Shown here: one piece after another, positions 18,228 to 27,040 of the stretch
Layout of the letters: every line of letters begins with the position of its first letter
Position numbering within the stretch: the stretch's first letter is position 1
NCBI GenBank assembly: GCA_021202515.1
Contig: JAJQCW010000070.1
Coordinates: 1 to 55,588, forward strand
Source: Clostridiales bacterium
GTDB taxonomy: Bacteria > Bacillota > Clostridia > Oscillospirales > Oscillospiraceae
DNA length: 55,588 nucleotides
Direction of reading: 5' to 3'
Translations under genes and position numbers: made by a program
The notes under the pieces: model-generated
The model's input: only the letters and a program-made list of their open reading frames with translations
What the model was told of the DNA's origin: nothing
Database searches by the model: none

Positions 18228-19139
18228 TCACTGCCCGCCCTCCAGCCGGTATTCCTGATGAACAAACTGCACCATCTGCCGGGCGGTGCGGAACAGCTTC
18301 CGGTTGGTGCGGTAGGTCAGAAAGATGTCCCGGCTGCTGGTCAGCCCCTCCAGGGGGACTTCCGCAATGCGGTCCCAGGGCAGGTCGTCCACCCGGGCTA
18401 AAATCGCCACTCCCATGCCCTCCGCCACCAGGTTTGCAATGGCCGGTTCATTGTAGGCGTAATGGCACAGGTCGGGCTGGGCATGTTGCTGCTGGAGGTA
18501 ATCCATAATGGGCTTGTGCATGGGCGAGCGTTCAAAATAAGTCACCATCGGCGTGCCGTTCATCTCGATCCCCGCCAGGGGGACCCCCTCCTGCCGGTAT
18601 TTTTGCTCCATCCAGTGGCCTTTTGGGACGATGAGCACCAGGGGCTGGCGGAGAATGGGGATCTGGGTCAGCTCATTGTGGCCGTCAATGGCGGAGCTGA
18701 ACGCCAAATCCACCGTGTTGTTTTGCAGAGCCTGGATGATTTCGCCGGTGTCCATCTCCACGGATTTCAAATGGGCGGAGGCGGCCCGGCCAGAAGCCTG
18801 GAACGCCCGGAACAGTTGGGGCAAAAAATGCTCCGACAGGGGGTTGATGTAAGCGATGGTCAGCGTGTCCTCCGCCTGGTCTTTCAGGCGCTTCATCTCC
18901 CGGGTGGCTGCGTCCACATCCCGGATAATCTGTCGGGCGTGGTAGAGGAATACCTCCCCCTCGGCGGTCAGGGCAATGCCCCGCCCCCGCTTTTCGAACA
19001 GGGGGACCCCCAGCTCGTCCTCCAGCTTGCTCAGCGACATGCTCAGGCTGGGCTGGGCGATCATCAGCTCCCTGGCAGCGCTGGCCATGTGCATTCGCTC
19101 CGCTGTTTTCTCGAAATAGATGATTTGATTCAGCGTCAT
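18228..19139 (-). CDS. LysR-family transcriptional regulator
   Basis: This 303-residue regulator has a winged-helix domain at 1-60 (QIIYFEKTAERMHMASAARE then QPSLSMSLSKLEDELG), a linker helix, and a periplasmic-binding-like effector domain at 90-300. The ligand is unknown. It is not divergent from an obvious target: the upstream neighbour on the same strand is a ferredoxin-like gene ending 120 nt away, so it may regulate itself or that gene. The start lies next to a TATATAGG-rich AT stretch. Confidence 0.92.
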   Translation of the reverse strand: MTLNQIIYFEKTAERMHMASAARELMIAQPSLSMSLSKLEDELGVPLFEKRGRGIALTAEGEVFLYHARQIIRDVDAATREMKRLKDQAEDTLTIAYINPLSEHFLPQLFRAFQASGRAASAHLKSVEMDTGEIIQALQNNTVDLAFSSAIDGHNELTQIPILRQPLVLIVPKGHWMEQKYRQEGVPLAGIEMNGTPMVTYFERSPMHKPIMDYLQQQHAQPDLCHYAYNEPAIANLVAEGMGVAILARVDDLPWDRIAEVPLEGLTSSRDIFLTYRTNRKLFRTARQMVQFVHQEYRLEGGQ

Positions 19140-19258
19140 ATCTCGTCTCTCTTCCTGTCGATCTCAAGCCCTCTTTTACGTATATAGGATAAATCAATTT
19201 TTACTATTAGTCAAGAGATTTAAGTGATGAAACCCTGGCATGATTGCGGATTTTGTCC

Positions 19259-19540
19259 CTATCCGGCGCTGTTTTTCTCCCGTCCGGGGAACATACAGAG
19301 TATATATTCCCGAAACACATAGTCCGCGTTGGCCGGGGTTACGCCCGTATACAGATTCGCCCCGATTTGGACGGTGACGCCGTCCACCCTGCATAGCCCC
19401 AGGCAGGGAGAGGGCAGCGCCGTCACCTGCTCGGTCAGGTTGTTTTCCCGAATCAGCGTCTGAAACCGCGCCAAAATCTCCTCTGCCACCTGCTGCTTAC
19501 ATTCACCATTCGATTCCGTACAGACCAATACTTCAAACAT
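19259..19540 (-). CDS. Thioredoxin-fold [2Fe-2S] ferredoxin-like protein
   Basis: This 93-residue small electron carrier starts MFEVLVCTESNGEC and has a second Cys pair in SPCLGLCRVDG. The four cysteines (C-x6-C and C-x3-C) match the [2Fe-2S] ligand pattern of NuoE-like and stand-alone thioredoxin-like ferredoxins, which often serve hydrogenases or dehydrogenases. The start at 19540 has AGGAGG upstream; an earlier ATG at 19573 lacks one. It is preceded by a long, structured leader and a strong promoter. Confidence 0.8.
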   Translation of the reverse strand: MFEVLVCTESNGECKQQVAEEILARFQTLIRENNLTEQVTALPSPCLGLCRVDGVTVQIGANLYTGVTPANADYVFREYILCMFPGREKNSAG

Positions 19541-19575
19541 AACAAACCTCCTACCTTTTCGACACGGGAACAACA

Positions 19576-19621
19576 GCGCCCGCAGGAGACGCAGAACGCC
19601 GTTCTGTCCTCCTTCGGGCGC
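19576..19621 (-). promoter_or_regulatory. Long hairpin in the ferredoxin-gene leader
   Basis: GCGCCCG (19576-19582) pairs with CGGGCGC (19615-19621), with inner CTCC/GGAG-type and AGAACG/CGTTCT steps making one long stem. It lies 35 nt upstream of the start codon, inside a leader of about 215 nt. There is no T-run after it, so it is not a simple terminator. I do not recognise a known riboswitch. Confidence 0.6.
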
Positions 19622-19763
19622 AACATTCAGGGCAACACTGCCGTGAAGTAACCTGTTTTATTTTGGAAAATGTACGTACGTATTGCGTTTTGCCTCTTCC
19701 TGCGGCGGGAGATTCTCCGCAGTCTTGCGCAGAACCCCCAAAGCGACAACGCCGCTAATCTTT

Positions 19764-19792
19764 ATTATAGGAAAGCGTCACCCAAAAGTCAA
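19764..19792 (-). promoter_or_regulatory. Promoter of the ferredoxin-like gene
   Basis: On the minus strand, TTGACT (19792-19787) and TATAAT (19769-19764) are 17 nt apart. This would start RNA near 19757 and give a leader of about 215 nt. The rest of 19793-20061 shows no feature I can support. Confidence 0.75.
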
Positions 19793-20061
19793 TTGCAAAC
19801 TGAAACTTTCGGGCGGATAACTTGCAATTTTAACATTCTGTACACATTTTTCCGTCACATTTCCGCAGTTTTGCACGGTTTTTACATGAGAAAGCTCTCA
19901 TACAATGACGCCGGATGGCCGGGCGTTGTCGTCGCAAACTCCACATTCCCCGCCCTGCGCTCTGTCAGCCGGGCGCCTTTTGTGCCCCGCATCTCTGAAC
20001 GGCAAGCGCAGCGCCCGTGGCAAAAGGCCGCAGGCATTTTGATCCTCTCCTCGTCAAGCGC

Positions 20062-20622
20062 TCATTGCTCCTCCATCATCTGCGGGCGATACCAGTTGTC
20101 AAACAGCTTTTGGATGATGTCCAACAGATCTTCATCCGAAAGGGCGTTTCTGCTTTGCAGGTTGACCGATATGGCGTGGAAAATGCCGTAGAAATACATG
20201 TCCCGCACGACCCGCTTTTTTGGCGTGTCGTTGCCAAATCGCTGGAGATGGTTTGCGATATTTTCCTCGATCCGCCGTAAAAAATGCGAACGGTTCTGCT
20301 CCGACAGCAAAATAGAGACTCGCTCCCTGTTCTCCTGGAAGCATTTGATGACTGTCTCGAAAAACTGCCGCTCCCCGGTGGCCGTTGGTCCATACTGCTC
20401 TTCCATTACTATCCGTGTATTTTGCAAGATTTTATCCTCTTCGTATTCAATCAAGGCGTAAATATCTTCAAAATAACGGTAAAAAGTCGTGCGGTTGTAC
20501 CCGGCCAGGTTGGTGATCTCCCGAACGGTGATTTGCTGGATGTTTTTGATTTTTGCCAGCCGAAAGAAGGCTGTAACGAATGCCTCTCTGGTTGCGTCTG
20601 TGATCTCCGGTTGTTTTTTCAT
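20062..20622 (-). CDS. TetR-family regulator
   Basis: This 186-residue regulator has a helix-turn-helix at about 12-60 (TVREITNLAGYNRTTFYRYF) and a divergent all-helical ligand domain behind it, like the TetR/DhaS group. The start at 20622 has AGGGAGG upstream. It lies just after the terminator of the ABC operon but is transcribed from its own promoter (20693-20721). The GTCGAA-centred motif shared by this promoter region, the ABC operon and the nitroreductase operon makes it the best candidate regulator of all three; this is inference. Confidence 0.88.
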   Translation of the reverse strand: MKKQPEITDATREAFVTAFFRLAKIKNIQQITVREITNLAGYNRTTFYRYFEDIYALIEYEEDKILQNTRIVMEEQYGPTATGERQFFETVIKCFQENRERVSILLSEQNRSHFLRRIEENIANHLQRFGNDTPKKRVVRDMYFYGIFHAISVNLQSRNALSDEDLLDIIQKLFDNWYRPQMMEEQ

Positions 20623-20692
20623 GTTTTTCCTCCCTGATGCGCAGCATTTTCCAGTGGAATGACGTTTCCGCTGCAATACATCTCTAAGACAA

Positions 20693-20721
20693 ATTATACA
20701 ACAAGTGTCGCTTTTTGGCAA
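20693..20721 (-). promoter_or_regulatory. Promoter of the tetR-like gene
   Basis: On the minus strand, TTGCCA (20721-20716) and TATAAT (20698-20693) are 17 nt apart. CGACACTTGT lies between the boxes and resembles half of the shared operator motif. Confidence 0.7.
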
Positions 20722-20739
20722 GCGAAAAAATGACATGAT

Positions 20740-20763
20740 GCAACATTCGTCGAACATAGTTGC
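20740..20763. promoter_or_regulatory. Candidate TetR operator upstream of its own gene
   Basis: This is a 24-bp near-palindrome beginning GCAACA and ending GTTGC with core GTCGAA. The same frame, GCAACAnTnGTCGAA then nAnnGTTGC, recurs at 26376-26399 in front of the nitroreductase promoter. It lies 19 nt upstream of the -35 box of this gene. Confidence 0.5.
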
Positions 20764-20822
20764 CGGATGGGCGGCAAAAGCGGAAAACATCTGTCCCCTC
20801 TGTCCGGCACAAAATGACAAAA

Positions 20823-20841
20823 CCACCCGTCGAACGGGTGG
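20823..20841 (-). terminator. Terminator of the ABC importer operon
   Basis: CCACCCGT (20823-20830) pairs with ACGGGTGG around a 3-nt loop. On the minus strand TTTTG follows. It lies about 35 nt after the last permease gene. Confidence 0.8.
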
Positions 20842-20874
20842 CTTTGCCAGGATGTATAAACAGATGCTTGCAGT

Positions 20875-21807
20875 TTACTTGATGACCTGGATGGACTCAC
20901 GGTCGCTGAACAGGAACACCACGATCAGGAACACGATGCCCTGGATCAACTGCTGCATAGCAGTGGTGAAGCCCAGCATGACCAGGCCGGTGGTCAGGAA
21001 CTTGTAGAGCAGGACGCCCACGATGATGTTGGTGAACCGGGACTTCGCGCCGCCGGAGATGGGCATACCGCCCAGCACCAGCGCGATGAGGATCTGGGTC
21101 TCCAACTGGTTGCCGCCGGTGGAGGTGACGGAGCCGACCTTGATGGCGTTGATGAACGCCGCGAAGCCGGTGATGCAGCCAGCCGCTACATAGACCAGGA
21201 ACTTGGTCTTTTCGACCTTGATGCCCGCAAAACGGGCCGCCTTCTCGCCTGCACCGATGGCTTTCAGGTTGGAGCCAAGGCTGGTGAACTTGTAGAAGAA
21301 GAACCCGATGGCCAGCACCACCAGGGTGATGGTCAGCATGAAGGGCATGGTGTTCAGGTTGGAGATGGTGCTGACAGCGTACACCGGGGACTTGGTGGTC
21401 AGGTAGGCCACCACGCCGCGCAGGGCGTACATCATACAGTTGGTAACGATGAAGGACGGGATTTTACGGACCACATGGAAGTAGCCGTTGACCGCGCCCA
21501 GCAGACCGCCCGCGACGATGCCGCCGATGATGGCCAGGAACAGGTTGATGTTGGACAGGTAGCAGACCACGATACAGGTCACGCCCATCAGGGAGCCTTG
21601 GGAGAAGTCCAGGCAGCCCATGCTCATGACGAAGAACACGCCCATGCAGGCGATAGCCAGCATATAGGTCTGGCTCAACAGCAGTTTCAGGTTGGTGGGG
21701 TTGACGATTCGTCCCTCTGTCAGGATGGCAAACAGGACGATGACGAAGACCAGCCCGGCTACGGGAAGGATTTCCCGAATCGTTGAACGATTGATTTTGT
21801 TTTTCAT
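20875..21807 (-). CDS. Sugar-type ABC transporter permease (second)
   Basis: This 310-residue inner-membrane permease of the ribose/galactose (BPD_transp_2) family has about nine to ten hydrophobic helices. The family loop GAGEKAARFAGIKVEKTK couples to the ATPase. It ends the operon binding protein - permease - ATPase - permease and is presumed to pair with the other permease as a heterodimer. It starts 12 nt after the ATPase stop. Confidence 0.92.
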   Translation of the reverse strand: MKNKINRSTIREILPVAGLVFVIVLFAILTEGRIVNPTNLKLLLSQTYMLAIACMGVFFVMSMGCLDFSQGSLMGVTCIVVCYLSNINLFLAIIGGIVAGGLLGAVNGYFHVVRKIPSFIVTNCMMYALRGVVAYLTTKSPVYAVSTISNLNTMPFMLTITLVVLAIGFFFYKFTSLGSNLKAIGAGEKAARFAGIKVEKTKFLVYVAAGCITGFAAFINAIKVGSVTSTGGNQLETQILIALVLGGMPISGGAKSRFTNIIVGVLLYKFLTTGLVMLGFTTAMQQLIQGIVFLIVVFLFSDRESIQVIK

Positions 21808-21819
21808 GTCCCCGCCTCC

Positions 21820-23310
21820 TTAAACCATCTTGTCGATCAGGGACTCTTCAGACAGGTCCGGGCTTCTGGTAAATTCGCCGCTGACCTTTCCGTCGCGCAT
21901 GATAACGATGCGGTCGCTCATGCCCAGCAGCTCCATAATCTCCTCGGAGATCATCAGCACTGACTTCCCTTCTTTTCTCATGCGGTCCATCAGGTCGTAG
22001 ATGTCCGCCTTCACCATCACGTCGATGCCGCGGGTGGGGCTGTCCAGGATCAGGATGTCCGACCCCTTGCCGATCCACCGGGCCAGCACCACCTTCTGCT
22101 TGTTGCCGCCGGACAGATTGGAGACAAACTGGTCCACGTTGACCATCTTGACGCTCATCATCTTGGCATACTTGTTGGCGAACTCCTTCATCTTCTTGCC
22201 GGAGAGCAGCTTGCCCATGTCCCGCATGGAGGGCAGGGTGATGTTGTCCTGGATGGTATCGTTGATGACCAGAGACTCGTTATCGCGGTCCTTGGAGGCG
22301 TAGGCCACGCTGTGGTCGATGGCGGTGTTGATGTCGTTGATGGGGGTGCCGTCGCCCAGGGTGACGGTACCGGTGCGGTCATAGGACGCGCCGAAGGCCG
22401 CCTTGCCCAGCTCGTGCATACCGCAGTCGCTCAGGCCGCCGATGCCCAAAATCTCGCCCTTGTGCAGGTCCAGGTTGACGTGGTCCAGCTCGCCGGGGAC
22501 GGAAACGTCCTTCAGGGAGAGCACCACCTCGTCGGAGACCTTCTCGCCGTAATCGGTACGATAGTAGCGGTCGCCCAGCTCACGGCCCACCATCAGGCGC
22601 TTCAGCTCGTCCTCGTTCACGTCGTCGGCGTTGACGGTGGCAATGAAGTCGCCGTCGCGGAGGATGGAGATGCGGTCAGAGTAATGCAGCACTTCGCCCA
22701 GATCGTGGGAAATGAAGATAACGCAGCTCCCCTCGTCCCGGATGCGGAGCATGTGCTTGAACAGCTCGTCACGGCCGCTCTGGTTCAGGGCGGTGGTGGT
22801 CTCGTCCACGACCACGATCTTCGGGTGGAAGTAAGTGGCCTTGACGATCTCGATGAGCTTGCGGTCCTCGAAGTTGTAATTGTCGATGACGGCTGTGGCC
22901 GAAATGCGGCTGAAACCGTACTCATTCAACAGCTCCTGGGCCTTTTTGTTCATGGCAGCGGTATTCTTGATGCCGAACTTGATGAACTGGTCCTCGTTGC
23001 CCAGGAAGATGTTCTCCGCCACCGTCAGGCCGGACAGAGTGCCCAGCTCCTGCACGATAATGGCGATGCCGTGGTGGTTGGCGTCCACCTGGTTCTTGGG
23101 GTGGACCTCCTCCCCATCCAGGGTGAAGGTGCCGCCGTCCATGGTGTAGATGCCGCAGAGCATGTTGGTGAAGGTGGACTTGCCGGAGCCGTTTTCACCG
23201 ATCAGCGCGTGGATTTCTCCCTTGTTGAACTCCAGCGACACGTTTTTGACCGCGTGGGTGAGACCGAAGGACTTGTCGATATTTTCGGCTTTTAATAACA
23301 GTTCTCCCAT
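21820..23310 (-). CDS. Sugar-type ABC transporter ATPase (two NBDs)
   Basis: This 496-residue double ATPase is of the RbsA/MglA type. The first domain has P-loop GENGSGKST near 38, but its signature motif reads YNFEDRKL in place of LSxxQ. The second has a degenerate P-loop (GLSDCGMHEL) but an intact signature NLSGGNKQ. Such complementary decay is usual in this family. The ATG at 23310 follows AAGGGGTG; an in-frame GTG at 23319 is possible. It lies between two permease genes. Confidence 0.92.
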   Translation of the reverse strand: MGELLLKAENIDKSFGLTHAVKNVSLEFNKGEIHALIGENGSGKSTFTNMLCGIYTMDGGTFTLDGEEVHPKNQVDANHHGIAIIVQELGTLSGLTVAENIFLGNEDQFIKFGIKNTAAMNKKAQELLNEYGFSRISATAVIDNYNFEDRKLIEIVKATYFHPKIVVVDETTTALNQSGRDELFKHMLRIRDEGSCVIFISHDLGEVLHYSDRISILRDGDFIATVNADDVNEDELKRLMVGRELGDRYYRTDYGEKVSDEVVLSLKDVSVPGELDHVNLDLHKGEILGIGGLSDCGMHELGKAAFGASYDRTGTVTLGDGTPINDINTAIDHSVAYASKDRDNESLVINDTIQDNITLPSMRDMGKLLSGKKMKEFANKYAKMMSVKMVNVDQFVSNLSGGNKQKVVLARWIGKGSDILILDSPTRGIDVMVKADIYDLMDRMRKEGKSVLMISEEIMELLGMSDRIVIMRDGKVSGEFTRSPDLSEESLIDKMV

Positions 23311-23323
23311 TCTTCTCACCCCT

Positions 23324-24274
23324 TTACTTGACGACCGCGCCCTTGACCGCCTTGGTCGTCATGGTGACGATGACCAGGAGGGTCAGGCCGGTAACGATGT
23401 TCTGCACCGTGGTCGGTGCGCCCAGCACCACGAAGCCGTTGAACAGCAGGGAGACCACCATCTGGCCCACCACTACGGCGACCACGGGATGGCCGTACTT
23501 CTTGAAGGCCACGCCGAAGAACGCGCCCATCAGGGGGGTGAAGTTCCGGCTCATGGAGCTCATGTTGGAGGCGGAGGTCATGGAGGTGCCATAGCTGATG
23601 GTCAGCAGGGCCATGATGCCCGCGAACATGCCGCACAGGGTAAAGGAGATGACCTTGTACTTGTTCACGTCCACGCCCATGTTCTTGGCCACGAACTCGT
23701 TGCTGCCGATGGCGTTGCTGTAGGTGCCGACCTTGGTGTATTTCAGCAGGCCCGCGCACAGCAGGTAGGCGATGACGGCGACGATCAGGTTATAGGGATA
23801 GGAGCCGAAGGCTCGCAGGGAGCTGTCCAAAATCTTCTCCGAGCCACCGGCGGCGAACACGCTCAGGCTCTCATAGATGAGCGCCAGACCGGTGGTGACG
23901 ATCATGGACGGGATGCGCAGCTTGACATAGACGATGCCGTTGATGACGCCCATCAGGGTGCCGCTGATGATGGGGGCCAAAATCAGGCCCACGTAGCCGA
24001 GGTACTGGCTGGCCGACACCGCGATGACGGCGGACAGCACGATATTCGCGCCGATGGAGAAGTCGAACAGGCCCATTGAGACGATGAAGTAAAGGCCGCA
24101 GCCGCCCACCGCGTAGATGATGGCGGTCTGTGCGTAGAGGATCAGCTTCTGGGGCGTGCCGAAGGTGGCGGGCCGCAGAATCTTGAAGAACCCCCAGAAC
24201 ACCAGCAGCAGCAGAGCCAGCAAAACCAGGCCGTACCACTGTGATGTCTTAAACTTGTCAAATTTTTCTTTCAT
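23324..24274 (-). CDS. Sugar-type ABC transporter permease (first)
   Basis: This 316-residue hydrophobic permease of the BPD_transp_2 family has about ten membrane helices and the cytosolic loop GSNEFVAKNMGVDVNKYK. The start at 24274 has AGAAAGGAG upstream; a longer in-frame reading to 24334 would include the intercistronic hairpin and is rejected. It is the second gene of the importer operon. Confidence 0.92.
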   Translation of the reverse strand: MKEKFDKFKTSQWYGLVLLALLLLVFWGFFKILRPATFGTPQKLILYAQTAIIYAVGGCGLYFIVSMGLFDFSIGANIVLSAVIAVSASQYLGYVGLILAPIISGTLMGVINGIVYVKLRIPSMIVTTGLALIYESLSVFAAGGSEKILDSSLRAFGSYPYNLIVAVIAYLLCAGLLKYTKVGTYSNAIGSNEFVAKNMGVDVNKYKVISFTLCGMFAGIMALLTISYGTSMTSASNMSSMSRNFTPLMGAFFGVAFKKYGHPVVAVVVGQMVVSLLFNGFVVLGAPTTVQNIVTGLTLLVIVTMTTKAVKGAVVK

Positions 24275-24323
24275 AGTTCTCCTTTCTGCGTATATGTCTC
24301 TGCCCAGCGGGGGCTGGTATGGA

Positions 24324-24350
24324 GAAAGGGACATGCGAGATGTCCCTTTC
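24324..24350 (-). other. Intercistronic hairpin after the binding-protein gene
   Basis: GAAAGGGACAT (24324-24334) pairs perfectly with ATGTCCCTTTC (24340-24350). It sits between the binding-protein stop and the first permease. In other importer operons such hairpins cut read-through or protect the upstream mRNA, giving more binding protein than membrane subunits. Confidence 0.7.
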
Positions 24351-24412
24351 CCCCTGCATATACGAGCGGTAAAAGATTACTCGATTTCTCGTGCGGTTGG
24401 GTTTTCCGTAAC

Positions 24413-25597
24413 TTAGCTGGCGTGGCGCTCCATAACGTCCTCGATGGAGAGGCTGGTGGCAGCTTCCTTCAGAGCGTCGAAGTCATAGGTGGCCAGCTCC
24501 AGGATCTCGTCGGTGGTGTAAGGAGAGTCATCGACGAAGTAGGTCTCATAGTTGGCATAGTCCTCAGCGGAGGAGACGTACACATAGGGGAACTCGATCT
24601 CATAGCCGAACTCGCCAGCGGTGACGGTCAGGTCGCCGGTGCAAGCCTGATAAGCCATCAGGAAAGCGTACAGCGGGTCGCAGAAATGGCCGCCGGACTC
24701 AGCGAACATACCGCCGCTCTCCAACTGGTCGCCCAGGTCCTCCAGGAAGTCGGTGGAGACCACGTCGATGGTGCCAGTCAGGCCCAGGTTCTCAATGGCG
24801 CCGATGGAGCCAACCAGGGGATCGCCGCCGCCGCCGGCCACGATTAGAGCGTCCATATCAGGATAGGTGTTGATAAAGCTGGTGGTGACCTGCGCGCCTT
24901 CCTCAGAGGAGGTGTTGGCATAGACGGGATCGGTCATGGTCGCCTGGTCGTCGGGGTTGGCCTCGTTCCAGTCCGCCAGCGCAGCCTGATAGCCTTCCCA
25001 GCGCTGCTGGAAGGTAGCGTCGCCCACGGTCCAGCCTTCCAGGCAGATGTTCCGGTCGCCGTTCTCCAGCAGCAGGTTCATCAGGGTGTAACCGTTGCCG
25101 TACTCGTCCTCATGGACAGCGCCCACATAATAGCTGGAGTTGACAGCGGTCTGATAGACTTCGGGGCTGTTCTCTTCGCTGATGATGCGGTAGAACTGCA
25201 CCAGATAGGTGCCGTACTCGTCGCAGGTGTTGATGGCGGAGGTCATCTCGGAGTCGGCGGAGTTGCAGATGATGATGGCGTCACAGCCGGCGGCGCAGAG
25301 GGTTTCGACGGAGGCGGTGACCTGCTCAGAAACGTGACCCTGGTCCACAAAGACCACTTCCACGCCCAGAGCGTCGGCGGCGGTCTGGATGATGTCGGCG
25401 CTCAGAGAGCCAAGCACGTCGGTGGAGCTCCAGATGGAGACGCCGATCTTGATATCGGTGGCTTCGACAGTGGTGCTATCGCTGTCGGTGGCGGTGGACG
25501 AGTCGCTGTCTCCGCTGCTGCTGCTTGAGCTGCCGCAGGCAGCCAGGCTCAGCACCATGGCCAGCGCCAGGAACAGCGCGATGAGTTTTTTCTTCAT
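24413..25597 (-). CDS. ABC importer substrate-binding lipoprotein
   Basis: This 394-residue extracellular binding protein of the periplasmic-binding type 1 (RbsB-like) family has a lipoprotein signal at 1-20 with lipobox LAAC, lipidated Cys21, followed by a Ser/Asp linker. The two-lobed domain runs from about 47 (TDIKIGVSIWSSTD). The ligand is probably a sugar or sugar-like compound but cannot be named. It is the first gene of the importer operon. The start follows AGGAGGAAAA. Its transcript would have a leader of about 200 nt. Confidence 0.92.
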   Translation of the reverse strand: MKKKLIALFLALAMVLSLAACGSSSSSSGDSDSSTATDSDSTTVEATDIKIGVSIWSSTDVLGSLSADIIQTAADALGVEVVFVDQGHVSEQVTASVETLCAAGCDAIIICNSADSEMTSAINTCDEYGTYLVQFYRIISEENSPEVYQTAVNSSYYVGAVHEDEYGNGYTLMNLLLENGDRNICLEGWTVGDATFQQRWEGYQAALADWNEANPDDQATMTDPVYANTSSEEGAQVTTSFINTYPDMDALIVAGGGGDPLVGSIGAIENLGLTGTIDVVSTDFLEDLGDQLESGGMFAESGGHFCDPLYAFLMAYQACTGDLTVTAGEFGYEIEFPYVYVSSAEDYANYETYFVDDSPYTTDEILELATYDFDALKEAATSLSIEDVMERHAS

Positions 25598-25804
25598 GTG
25601 TTTTCCTCCTTGAATCGGTTAAATGGGACTTACAGCCTGTCCGACACGGGCAGGCTCTGGCGATGAGATGAAATAAACCGACTTGGGACCAACGGAACGC
25701 CTTTCCAAAGAAGATTGCAAAGAGACGGCAGACATCCTGCAATCCTTACCCGCACTTTTCCGAAAGGTCAAACCATTTAGCTACAAGTCTCTTCCTATTT
25801 CACT

Positions 25805-25840
25805 TGTATAAATTGTACAACCTTTTTGTCGAAAAGACAA
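25805..25840 (-). promoter_or_regulatory. Probable promoter and operator of the ABC operon
   Basis: On the minus strand, TCGACA (25832-25827) and TATACA (25810-25805) are 16 nt apart. The -35 region lies inside a palindrome TTGTC-GAAAA-GACAA (25826-25840) that carries the TTGTCGAA core also found at 26376-26399. A second palindrome, TTGTA/TACAA, spans the -10 side. Confidence 0.45.
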
Positions 25841-26375
25841 CTCTTTTTTCCTTGAAACACAAAATTCGGCGGATAGAACAAAACAAATTCCATGTCTGTT
25901 TCCATTTTTCCATATAACTTTTGCGTCACTTTCCGCAAAGACGTGATTGTAAGGAACTGCCTACGGCCCTTTTACGGTTCGAAGGAAGGGACCGTCGCCC
26001 CTGCATTTGCCGTCTGTTCTCTGTCCCGCGCAGGGTCGATTTGACGCGCCGTCGAAAAAGAGCGTCATTTTCCCGGAAAACCGCTGTTTTTTCACACCTG
26101 GCAGATAAAAACTGCGCCAACCAGCACCACCGCCGCCAGCAGGAAGCATTGCCAGTTCTCTGCCGCTGTTCCCCTCCCCCGCCTGTCTGTCCCCTCCGGC
26201 GGAGACCCTGTTCTGCCGCTGTCCGCCGACAAGTCATCCCTTAATTTGTATAGGTCTATCCAAAACGTTCTCCCAAAATTGTATTGTTTATTTTCACGAA
26301 ACCGCCCCACAAGCCGCCTGCTGAGCGCTGCGGCTGTGGGGCAACGCAATCAGACGGATGGCGAAGGATCACCGT
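25841..26375. other. Non-coding gap, no gene recognised
   Basis: About 535 nt between the two divergent operons. The open frames at 25926-26240 on both strands lack ribosome-binding sites and give Arg/Pro-rich nonsense typical of GC-rich shadow frames. I see no RNA gene. It is AT-rich near 25841-25930. Confidence 0.5.
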
Positions 26376-26428
26376 GCAACACTTGTCGAATACTGTTGCT
26401 TGATTCTGTCAGTCCTGTGCGGTATACT
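26376..26428 (+). promoter_or_regulatory. Operator and promoter of the nitroreductase operon
   Basis: A 24-bp near-palindrome at 26376-26399 (GCAACA ends to TGTTGC, core GTCGAA) abuts a promoter with TTGATT (26400-26405) and TATACT (26423-26428), 17 nt apart. A third, related stretch, CAACACCTGTCG, begins at 26437, just past the start site. The arrangement fits repressor control. Confidence 0.6.
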
Positions 26429-26497
26429 ATATAAACAACACCTGTCGTGTGTCAGCAGGCAACACACTCGGATGTTTGAAATGGAGGGATTTGTCAA

Positions 26498-27022
26498 ATG
26501 GAAAATGTGGCATTGGAAAACCTGAAAACGCGCAGAAGCGTCCGCAGTTTCAGCAGCAAACCGGTCGAGCAGGAAAAGCTGGATGCGATCCTGGAAGCGG
26601 CCACCTATGCGCCGACCGGAATGGGCAGTCAATCCCCGGTGATCGTGCTTGTCCAGTCGCCGGAAATGGTGAAAAAAATCAGCAAGCTGAACGCCAGGGT
26701 GATCGGCAGGGAAACCGACCCCTTCTATGGCGCGCCGGCGGTAGCGGTGGTGTTTGGCAACAAGGCGTCTGTGCCGACCTGGTTTGAGGACGCCTGTCTT
26801 GTCGCAGGAAACCTCTTGAACGCCGCCCACGCAGTCGGCGTGGATTCCTGCTTCGTCTACCGGGCAAAGGAAGTGTTTTCTTCCAGGGAGGGGCTTGCTC
26901 TGCTGAAGGAGTGGGGCCTCAATGAAAACTACGTTGGCGTTGCCAACTGCGTTTTGGGATATGGCGTCGGAGAGGCTCCGCAGCCAGCCCAGCGCAAGCC
27001 GGATTATATCAAAATCGTGTAA
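26498..27022 (+). CDS. Nitroreductase-family flavoprotein
   Basis: This 174-residue FMN-dependent NAD(P)H oxidoreductase opens with TRRSVRSF, the FMN phosphate-binding motif of the family, and has YAPTGMGSQSP near 42. The short length (usual range about 165-220) places it with compact clostridial members. The native substrate is not predictable. The start follows GGAGGG. It is the first gene of a three-gene operon with its own promoter and candidate repressor site. Confidence 0.88.
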   Translation: MENVALENLKTRRSVRSFSSKPVEQEKLDAILEAATYAPTGMGSQSPVIVLVQSPEMVKKISKLNARVIGRETDPFYGAPAVAVVFGNKASVPTWFEDACLVAGNLLNAAHAVGVDSCFVYRAKEVFSSREGLALLKEWGLNENYVGVANCVLGYGVGEAPQPAQRKPDYIKIV

Positions 27023-27040
27023 GGGAATCAGGAGGTCATG

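Noticed and set aside
19670-20191. 173-codon open frame on the plus strand
   Set aside because: No ribosome-binding site. It runs over the promoter/leader of the ferredoxin gene and into the TetR gene on the other strand, and its composition is not protein-like.
25926-26244. Open frames of about 100 codons on both strands between the divergent operons
   Set aside because: Overlapping frames with Arg/Pro-rich sequence, no ribosome-binding site and no recognisable domain.
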